Part shown: positions 22,501-32,500 of the stretch, in pieces
Layout of the letters: each line of letters opens with the position of its first letter
How positions within the stretch are numbered: position 1 is the stretch's first letter
Assembly: GCF_022605165.1 (NCBI RefSeq)
Contig: NC_063069.1
Location: forward strand, 3,410,001 to 3,474,000
DNA: 64,000 nucleotides
Source of the DNA: Purpureocillium takamizusanense
Taxonomy: Eukaryota; Ascomycota; Sordariomycetes; Hypocreales; Ophiocordycipitaceae
Reading direction: 5' to 3'
The notes under the pieces: generated by a model
What the model was told of the DNA's origin: nothing
Databases searched by the model: none
The model's input: only the letters and a program-made list of their open reading frames with translations
Made by a program: the position numbers and the translations under genes

Positions 22501-24073
22501 GCTGGTGTTCGCAGCCGCGTCCCGTCTTCGAGCCTGCCGGGGATGTCGCAGATGATTCATCCTTGACTTCCCTTCTGGTCCAGCTGCAGGCAAACTCGAG
22601 CCCGTTGGCTGTGGGCGTCACCAATGATAGTGACCATGTCGTTCAGCCGAGCCGACGAACATCTGCCTGAGCGGCGTAGCGCCGTCTCGTCTCGCGCTCA
22701 TCCATTCGCGCCCCTGTTACCAAGTGTAGCGTATATAGTACAGTACGTGCGAAGGTCGAGCATCACAGTCCCATTGCCATTTCGTGCCCTCTTTATCCCC
22801 CTTGTGCCATTTGTCGTCGGGGTTCGTCCACGACAGTTCACGGCCATGCCGTCATACCCACCGTCCGCCTCGGCCTCTTCCAAGGACCGAGGGCGATGAC
22901 GCGGGGGCGGGAGTGGCTCCACCAGGCCCTGCAGGGTCTCTCGACTGGCTGCAGGCCCGCCAGGCTTGAAGGAGCATGGCACTGTCGTAGCCCGCGATGC
23001 GGATGTGTGCATGTCTTTTTGGCGGCACAGCTGGAGCCAAGGGCTTGCCAGGTCAGGACAGGCCAAAGGCCTTGCCCCCTCCCCCGCGTTTTCCGTCAGG
23101 CGATCCAACGCCCAGGCGTCCAGACACCGATACAAGGTACTACGTACCTTACTTGGTTGTGCAGCGAGCCCAAGGCAGGCGCTGGCGAGGCGCTCTTTCC
23201 AGAAGCCTTCACCAGCGATACCTCCAAGGGAAGGAGCGTCAAAGGACATGGTCATGGTTTGGTTTTCCACCTTGCCTCCAGTCACCGCCATCGCACAGTC
23301 GAGAATCTTTCGGGAATTGTGTCCAGGACACTTGGACTAGTCCGCTTCGATTGGGTTTGAGCGAGGTAACAATCTAGCCCATCATGCCCTGGGAGACGGA
23401 CGGACCCTCCCCTGATGCATCACACAAGCAACAATCCCTCTCCTCGTCCAATCTCGAGTCTCGAATCTTCCGACCCCCACCGCAGACGACACCCTTCTTC
23501 AGCTCTCGGCGAAGCGACACGGGGTATCCCCGCCCGCCCGCGAGATGTTGCCTGAAGCCTGCAGGCAAGGCGTGCGCGTCAACACGACAGAGACGGAAAT
23601 CACCCCGCCCGCCGAAGACTGCCAGCCATTCATGGCATTCAGAGTTTGCATCGTGCGCTCGCGACGCTGCCTCCTCGTTCGGCGCATGGCTGGATCGTAA
23701 GTTGGGAGTCGGGAACTGGACGGGTGACCGCGCCCCCGCCACCGAGACGGCGCTAGCTCCCTCGTCTCTGGAACTAAAGTCTCGACACTCATGGAGTGGA
23801 CACCAGCTAGTTGAATAGCTGGACGGAGATGTGATGTACTAGCTCAGCTACGTACAGCGCTCGCAACCTCAACTACGATGACATCAGCCGAGGCATTCCA
23901 GCCGCGGATGGCGTTCCCGAGTCTCAAAGAACCAAAACGCCGGCTATCCACAGCCTTCCAGGACTTCCATTGGCTCACCATCGACTACACTCAACGGACC
24001 TTCAACCACGTCACAATCAAAAGTCTCATTACGGCCCGCGAGGTCGCTTCTTCGGCTTGAAGGGGCCGTATAA
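19569..24073. other. 4.5 kb region with no supported gene
   Basis: Both neighbours are on the minus strand, so this is the leader and promoter of the Ser-rich gene plus the 3' side of the CFEM gene. Long frames exist (20518-21711 plus, 22698-23291 minus), but they are rich in Arg, Pro and Cys, overlap frames on the opposite strand and show no domain. A (CA)n run is at about 20927-20970. An untranslated RNA or a long upstream regulatory region cannot be excluded. Confidence 0.45.
20927..20970. repeat. Interrupted (CA)n microsatellite
   Basis: A roughly 44-bp CA dinucleotide run with two CG interruptions. Confidence 0.9.
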
Positions 24074-25025
24074 TCATGGAAGCTCCGCATACCCGACGGG
24101 CAGGGTGCCTGCAAGCTCCTGTTTGTGTGTCGAGTTGCCATGCAGCTCTCCCGGCCCATGAGCAGCCTCCGTCTTTGTAGCAGCAGCATCTCCGCGCCCC
24201 TTTCCAGACCCGTACAGCAGCGCGCCTGCAGTGCCGCCATCCCGGCTTTGTTGCTTGATGAGGCGCAAGATGTGCGCAAGGCCCACCAAGGCGATGAGCA
24301 CCGGTACACCCACGCCCAGGCCAACGCCGAGCCCGATAGCGAGCGCCGAATCATTATCGGGAGTCTGATTGCGTTCGGTTGTCGACGTGGGAGATGCAGG
24401 CGTCGCCACTGACCCGGAGTTGGTGCTCGTCAGCGAGGGAGCCTTCGTAGCGGTTTGCTTGGTCGCCGCCGCCATCGCCGTCGTCATCGCCGTCGTCGTA
24501 GTATTCACCGTCGTAACCGTCGCAGTGGTCTCAGTCTTCGAAGCCGTCGTCGAGCCAAGGTCGGCGGATAGTTCAGACTTGAGCATGCTTCTTGTGGGCA
24601 GCACCAAACTCGGAATCCGAGGAACGCTCGCAGTCGACTCATCGAGACTTGGCATGCACTGCCAGTCCTTGTCCGTCATATCAAGGTTCACTCCCGCTTC
24701 CTTGCACGCCCTGTCGACTTTGGCGGGCACCACGTCGAGTTCACGGCTCGAGCACGCGTCGAACAGGCAGCACGGCATAAAGGCCGTGAACTTTTGGTCG
24801 CGGCACTGGCAGGCCATGTCGGTGGCGCGGCAGTGATGTGCACTGCCAGACGCCACGAAGGAAGAGAAGCAGTCTTCCTACCCGCCGACGACATTAGCAT
24901 GGCGATGCTACGACTGTGGCGACACAAGATTAGGGAACACTCACAGCACACTGCTCGAGGCCAAAGACGGTAGTGATGCTCACCATGATGGCCAGGATGA
25001 GCCACATGATGCGGGAACGCGTCAT
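24074..25025 (-). CDS. CFEM-domain protein with one membrane segment
   Basis: Two exons, 25025-24945 and 24877-24074, with a 67-nt intron, encode 294 residues. Residues 1-23 are a signal peptide (MWLILAIMVSITTVFG). The Cys pattern fits the CFEM consensus: C26-AED-C30, C43, D47-x2-C50-x-C52, x11, C64, x4, C69, x15, C85, with one extra Cys at 63. The Asp before the CxC is the residue that binds haem iron in characterised CFEM proteins. A Thr/Ser-rich stalk of about 100 residues follows, then a membrane segment at 204-231 (GLGVGLGVGVPVLIALVGLA) and a short basic tail. Known: CFEM proteins occur at the fungal surface, and some take up haem or act as effectors. With one membrane segment instead of seven, this is not a Pth11-type receptor. 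The exon join recreates the C-AED-C motif, which supports the splice. Confidence 0.87.
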
Positions 25026-26595
25026 TATGATTGCGTTGTTTGGCTGCGTGTTGATTTGATTTGCGAGTTTTGGTGGCGGTTGCACAGAGTGCCAACAAAA
25101 AGCGCGTTTGAAAGGTTTGTTCGATCCGCAGCTGTGCTGGTGCCGCAGGAGAGAGCAAATCTTGACTTTGTGCAGTGAATACCTGCCTACGTCTCACTCA
25201 CCACCTGGCTCGCAGCTGGCGCGGGCTGCCCTCGTTCGAGCCCCGGGTCAACATCGGGCTCGCCAGGCTGTTACGTTTCCACAGCGGCCCAAGAAAGAAC
25301 AAAATGGAACCTGTGGCATGTATGGTTGCTTTCCTTGGGAAAGTTCCCTAATGGGCCAGCCCTGGCCCTCCTCGAATGAGTGTGCGAATTCACCGTTGCA
25401 TGCAAGCAACCAAGTTTGTCTGAGATTTTCATCTCTATCGTCCCCGTTTCACGAAAGATAACTCTGTCCGGTCCTGTTACCGACATATTTAAGATGGCAC
25501 ATACTAGTGAAAAAAGAAAATTCAATGATTATTATGTTCGACCATTCTTCAGTATCTCAAGGGAACACGCCTTCGCAACCCTGCCCCCCAGCTTGCCGTC
25601 AAGTGCCCGTCGTCAGCGCGCCCCAAGCCAGACTGGTCTCCCCATGTGGTGCTGCTCTTCATTATCCCCATGTTCTGCTCATTTTGGGTACCTCTCCTTT
25701 CCAGGCTCCTTCCTTACTCTTTTCACATGGTCCAAAGTGAAAAGACGCGACATCCAACGCGGTGCTGTCCTGTGCCAAAGCCGTTTAGTCTCACCGTTGT
25801 ATCCCCCAAGCTACCAAACCAGCCTGTCGGTCCTCGCCAGGTTATCGCAATCACCAGCGCTCATTATGCAGGCACCATTTCATCCTGTTACCACAGAAAT
25901 CAGTCGCTCAGTCGGCCAGAGGAGGGGTGGTGGTTCGTGCGGGTGAACGCCATCGTGATTCACTGGCTCGCATCGGGCAACCCGCACACCGAACCAAGTC
26001 AAGTCAGGTCAAGTCAGTGAAGGGTAAATAAGTAGATGGGTACTTAGCCAGGGAGGAGGTAGCTAAACACCCCCCCAACCCGTCCCTCACTCACCCATCC
26101 AGCTAGCTAGCTACATACAACCACCCAAAGCCACCCGTCAGACGACAACGGCGCTCATCATCATCATGAGAGACGCCCCCCGTCGCGTTTATTGAAAATC
26201 AGCCGTGCCGACAACTCCATCCAACCTTTTTCCATCCATCCATCCACCCATCCACCCACTCCCCTTTATACTTTTACGTCTCTCACCACCCGCGCCCACT
26301 CGCACATGTACAGCCGTTTGCCCCATCGTCCCAAATATACTAGAACGCTGTTTTGCTGCTGCTGCTGCTATCCACAAGAACCGGGCGAAGAGAAATAGGG
26401 GGGACAGGGAGACGAAAAAGGCAATCCAAACGCCAACACCGTCCCGTTTTCTCTCAGAGGATGATGGATGGTTTTGTTGCCCCTTAGCAACGTGTCGCCG
26501 GGCCTCTGCTCTATGCAACGCTTATTACCAGTAGCTTGATACGTCATCCCCCATAAGTAGCGCTCCCAGAATAGTAATAGGCATGTATGTATGCG
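25026..26595. other. CFEM promoter and FMP27 3' flank
   Basis: No gene seen. CATC/CACC-rich tandem words lie at about 26231-26260, and GCTAGCTAGCTA repeats at about 26102-26112. The short frames at 25380-25946 plus and 26189-26518 minus have no support. Confidence 0.5.
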
Positions 26596-29500
26596 TCAAC
26601 CCGTCTTGGTGCGTCCCGCCGCCCAGCTGAGCCTCTTGCCGCGCAGCTTGGTCCCATCGCGGGCCTCGTCATCGCCCGCCTCCGCCTCTTCCTCTCCTGT
26701 GGTGCCGCCACTGTTCTCGCGCTGGCTGCTCATGCGGTGCGTGAAGGCGCTGATGCGGTCCCTCAGCCCGCCCCCCGTCGGCCGCCTTCGATCGCCCGAG
26801 TCGAGGTTGCTCGCGCTCGTCGCCGGCCTGTTGTCCCCGCCGCTGACGTTGCGCAGGGCTCGTCGGTGAGACGACATGACCCCGCCGCCGCTCGACGACG
26901 GGCGCAGCAGGTCGATGCCGAGCCCGTTCTCGGGCCGTCCGTCAACTGGCGTAGGCGGCGTCATGGTCAGCGACGCCGGGATGATGGGGCCGTTGTACCC
27001 CGAGCGGTGCGATCGTCCGCTGGCGATGCTGCTGCTTCGGCTTGCCGACCGCGGCGCCGGGATGCTGCCGTGCGTGCTGCCGCGCGTCGACCGCGGGGGC
27101 GACCGCGAGTAGTCGACGGGCGACGTGCCGTACATGCTCGACGAGTCGTCGCCGCTGTCGTTGATGCTCCCCGCGTACTGAGACGCGCTCATCGACGACA
27201 TCATGACGGAGCCGTTGGCCAGCTCCCTAAGCCTGTTGCGCTGCTCGGCGTTGGGTCGATGCTTGGAGAACTTGTTTCCGATGATGGCTCCCGTGTGCGA
27301 AATGAGCGCCTTGACGACGGCCTTTTTGAGCGCGAGCGCGAGGTCCAGGTTGGACCACGTCTTGTTCTGCCACTCGATGGTCGGCAGCCTAAACACAAAA
27401 TCGTGCACGTCCTCAAAGTTGCGCTGCTCCTTGCCCTTGTAGCTGAGGCACAGCACGACTGATGGCATCTTGATGTGCGCAAACGTCATATAGTTGCTAG
27501 CGCGCGTGATCATCTTGGTGAGGTCATCCGACGGCTCCTTGTCGTCGGCAGACGGCCTGCCTCGCAGCCCGAAGCGCGAGCTCTTCTTCTCCGCTGACTC
27601 GCGGCTCTCCTTGGACGAGAAGCCCGTCGATGAGCGCGGGATGGCCCCGGGGCGTGGCGTGCTTCCGCTCCGCAGCGAGTCGTGCGATGCCTTCTTCGGC
27701 AGCATCGACCTACCAGTGCCACCGCGGAACAGCCGGAACGGGTGACCCTCACCGCTGTTGACGCTGAGGGCCTTCTTAGGGCTGCGTTCCTGGGTCGCGT
27801 TGGACTGCAACGTCGGCCGCAGGCGGAGCTCCAACGAGCCGGCCCTAGTAGAAAACCCAGACGAGTCCTTGTCCATGGACGGCGTGCCTAGTCTGGTGCT
27901 CGAGTCGGGCGGGGACTCATCATCTTCCTCGTCATCCAGTCCCATGTCCTGCTTGACTATGTACGGCGACTGCGTCTTGGCCGACAACTTGTCCCCATCC
28001 ATGCCGGGGAATATATACTCAAACAGACGTTTACCTGCCTCGCGCTCCAGCTGAATCTTCATCGGGAACAGCTCAACCTCGAAGTGGTCCATGACGGGGA
28101 TGCCGGCAATGGCCTCCAGCATGTACCAGTAGACGCGGATCATGTCGGTGTCCTTGCCGAGCGCGGTGTGCGTCTTCTCGTCGCCGTGGTACGGGGTGAT
28201 GATCTGCGGGTACGTGGCGTCTGGGAGCAGGTTCAGGCCCAGGACTTTGCCGACGCGAATGAGGTTGGCGTGCGAGAGATCCGAGTTATCCGTGCGGTCG
28301 TACTCGACGTCCTTGAGCTGCAACTCCACGAGCGGCTCTCCTGAGTCCAGCATGAGGTGCCACACAATGTCGTGGGCGGAGATGCTCCACTTGAGGAGCG
28401 CGTTGGTGTCGCTCGTCGTGTCGTACTTGCGCTGCGACGTGGTGATGGCCTTCATCATGAAGAACAGCTCATCCTCGCATGAGGCCAGGTCCCGCTCCAG
28501 GGACAGGCGATCCTCCCAGCCCCTCTTGTCGAGGAAGTGCGAGTATATCTGGAAGTGGCTCTTGATCTCCTCGAGCTGCCGGATCCGCTCCTGGAGATTC
28601 TGCACAATCTTGGGCGCACTGCTGAGGTCGCTGAAATCGGAGGCAAGCATGATCTTCTCCAGCCGCTCGCTCCGATTCTTCTCAAGCGGCTCGCTGTACA
28701 TGAGCAGGTCTAGCACGATGACATACATGGCGTAGTACTGCGACGAGTTGCAGAGGGCCCGGGCCCGGGGGAACTCGACCCAGAGGTTGTCGGCGCGAGA
28801 CTCGGCGACAGCGTTGTCCTGCTCCGTCTGCTTGGCTCCCTCGTCGGTGTTGACCTCGTCGTTGTATTTGAGGCGCAGGTTGTTGTACTTGTCGTATCGC
28901 AGCATGGCCGACGTCTTCTCCACGACACGCTTGAAGCCAAACGGATCCGCGGTGAAGTTGAACATGATCTCCATGGGCACCCAAGGCGGCCACGAGGACG
29001 TGCCAGGCGCGCCGTACTTACTGCCCGCGTACATGGACACCAGGTTTGTGGAGAACCATTTCTGGTGCGTGACGAAGAACTGCGTGCTGTCCATGTTGAC
29101 GAGGAAGCGCCGCTGCACGAGGCCGCTGACATTGTCCGAGATTCTGTTCTTGTCCAAGACCTCGAGCACCTTGAGCTCCATGCCCTTGGCCGTCACCAGG
29201 ACGACGTGCTTCTTATTCTTGTCGCTCTGCAACTGAATCTGTGGCGCGATCAGGCGCACGTGGTAGCCGCGCTGCGGACTAAACTCCTTGGATATGCCGC
29301 TCTCCAGGTCCTCGATGGCGGCGCAGGTCCCGTCTCCGTTGGTCGCGAAGCTCGCGCACGTGTACCTGCGCCCTTCACCCAGGATGTTCTTAATGCAGTC
29401 CTCGAGGTCGTGGCCGGCATCTTTCTCCGTGGCGCTTGGGTCGGGGGACGAAGACGCACCCGTCGTCGACTGTGCCTGAGCCGGCTTGGTTGCCCGGGCC

Positions 29501-32500
29501 CGGTTCTGTTCCTCGACAATGTCCAAGATGAACTTGATGGCTGGGCGGGACAGATAGTAGACGAAGCCCCTCCTCTGGCTGTTTTGGTGGAAGTAGCGGA
29601 GGACGATATTGCGCAGCAAGTTATTCCACTTGAGCTGCAGGTTGTGGACGACGAAGCGGTTCTTGAAGTCGCTCTCAAACTCTGCCGCCGTGGGTATGTC
29701 CAGGACGTTATCGCTCTCGCTCGACGATGCCGAGTCGCTGTCGGGCCTGTTGCCGTTGAAGGCAGGTATGTTCGCAAACGGCTTCGCTTGCATCTGCTCG
29801 AGCATGTTCTCGAGAAACAGCTTCTTGTCCTTGAGGACAAAGGCGTGCTTCCGCAGCGCATCGATATCTGCCATGGTCTCCGGGTCCGAAGACGTATTGG
29901 TCTGCACCATCTTGAGCTCCGCCTCGCCCACGGTGCGCGTGTGCGTCGACATCTGCACCTCGAGCTGGTCAAGACGCTCATGAATCAGTTGGGCCTGCAC
30001 GCGCTTCGGGTTGTCGTCTTGCGTCATGATGCAAAAGTGCGTGGGCTCGTTGCCGAACGGGCTGGTTCGCGTGAGGTCCCCGTCGATGGTGCCGCCAATG
30101 TCTGTCTGGCGAAAGTACGTCAGTCGCGGGGCGTACGCCAGCGGCAGGATCATGGTCGCAGGGTGCGGCTCCGTCGGCAGGATCCAGTCCAGCTCGACAA
30201 AGTCGTCCATGTCGATCCAGCTAAAGTCGTTGTCCGGAATCGTGAACCTGTCCAGGTCAGGCTTGTCGTCCTGATCGATGATGAGCGATGAGATGTCCCC
30301 CTTCTTGATTGCTTCCGTCGTGGTGCCCTTGAGGCTGGCCGACACGGCTCGAATGTCCGCCCTGGCGAGGTCGAGCTGCGCCGCGTGGATCTTGACGCCC
30401 GATGTCCTGCTCTGCGTGTTCTTGCCCTTGCCCAGCGTGTTGAACTCTTCGCGGCGCTGGTGGAGATCCAGCTTGAAGCTGTCGAGCCGGACCTTGAGGC
30501 CCGTGGCGGAGACGGCGTTCTCCGAGTAGTCCTCGGCGTCCTTGTGCTTGTAGATGTGCGCAAGGAAGAGCGGCGCCAACAAGAGGTTATACTTGAGCGT
30601 CGCGAGATGCCTCCCAAACTTCTTGCTGTTCTTCTCTCGGCCGGGGAACAGGTTGCCCTGGCGGATGGGCAGCGACATGGGCTGGCTGAACAGCGCCCAC
30701 CACTGGAAGAAGTGCGTGAAGAAGCGCGGGGTCAGGTGCACCGTGTTGTAGCTCCTGGACGGCTCGGGGTTCTGCGACCTCCAGTCCCGATCCACGGGTG
30801 CCCAGATCGCGATGGACAAGTGGATGTGGCGACTCCTGAATCCTCGCATCGCATCGTAGGGCAGGCCATCCTCACTTGGCTTCGCGAATATCGGGTTCTT
30901 CAGAACGACGTCGTAGTGCGGCTTGAAGTCGAAGCTCCGCTTGCCGTCCTCAATCGCTCGCTCAAACATCAGCCCCGCCATCCACTGCACCTTTCCGGAG
31001 AGCTTCATAACGACCTTTTTAAATATCGCTCCCGCCTTGAGCTCGTCCTCAACGAGGTGCGCGTCGGGCGCGTCGCGGCGACGCGCTTCCTCGCGGATCA
31101 GGTGGCTAAAGTCGGGTATGGCCAGGATGTACTCGCCGCTGTCGACCGTCATGAAGCGCTTGGGGTCGTCCTCTGCGTTGATGTTCCAGCGTACATCGTT
31201 GCGCCAGCACATGAGGAAGCCGGCACCATTCCCTGTGACCTGATACGGGTCGCGGGTGCCTTTGAGGGCTAAATGCATGTCACCATCGCCTTTCCAGGCG
31301 ACGTGGACGCGCGAGTGCGTGTTGAGTCGCATCTTGTCCCAGAAGCCGACCTTCTCCGAGGGATCGACCGGAGGCTTGGTGAAGGACTCCACCACCATCA
31401 TCATGTCTTGCACGGCAGGCTGGTAGCATGGGCCCCACGTGATGCGGGTGGGCAATGCCGTATTGATGTCCATGTAAACCTCAGAGTAGGACTTGACCGG
31501 CCCAATCGTCCGTCGAACCTCAATGGCAAAACTTCCTTCGTTGGACGACGTGGGGTCAGTGTGGCGAGGTGGGACGACAGTGACCCGGACGCGGCGCGTA
31601 GACTCGAGGCCCCTGAACTCCTCGGCGATGACGAAGTTGCCCTTGAGCTGGACAGCCTGCGTTCTGGACGACTGTCCGGTCCTCAGGCCCGGTATGTGCA
31701 GGAACGGGAGCGGATAGTCGCGGAGAGTGATCCGCGTCTCGCCCATGTTGACGGACACGTGCAGGGGGACGAGCAGGCTGTATTTCATATCGCGCGGCAT
31801 GCCTTTGCCCACCCGGTGCAAGAAGTCTGGGAGGTCCTGCATGGCAAACGTCGGCTTGTCGACGACGACGTGCAGGTCCGAGATCATTCCCGCCATGAGA
31901 GCCGGTCGCTGAGGCATCTCGAGGATGTTTTCTGTCTCCTCGATGTCGTCTGGCAGCTCGTCGGGGCCCCAGAACGTGCCACGCAGCTCCTTCATACCTG
32001 CCTGCGACACCTTGTACGCGCTGTCGATACGCTTCCTCCAAGACTGCGCGTTGAAGAGGTCCAAGTGGGACCGCGCTTCGTCCTCCGAGACCTTTGCGTT
32101 GCCGTTGACGCCGAGGTTCTCCCCTTCGGGGTCGTAACGGGGCATGGTGTCTCGGTCAGGACCATTGCCCTTCTTCTCGTGGTCGCCCATGCTGCGACTC
32201 CGGAACCACGACGCTGAAGAGTTCTCTGTCCGGCCACGGGCAAAGGCGGACCGAGATCGAATCTTACTTCCGCCCTTGCGCCCTTCTTCGCGAACCCTCT
32301 TCAACTTGACGCGAAACGCTTCTTCTCGCGCTATCCGCTGGATTTGCTCGATGCGTCCCGTCCTGTAGATGATGCCCAGCTTCCACTCGAAGGCGCCGTC
32401 TTCCATCTCGAAGAGGAAGTTTCGGGCGCGGATAGAGACCTTGGGGACCTTCTTAGGGACTTCGGGCTTCTTATCTAATATGTACTCGTTGGTGCCCGTC

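Noticed and set aside
25230..25265. GTTCGAGCCCCGGG considered as the T-arm of a tRNA
   Set aside because: The flanking sequence gives no acceptor stem, D-arm or anticodon arm.
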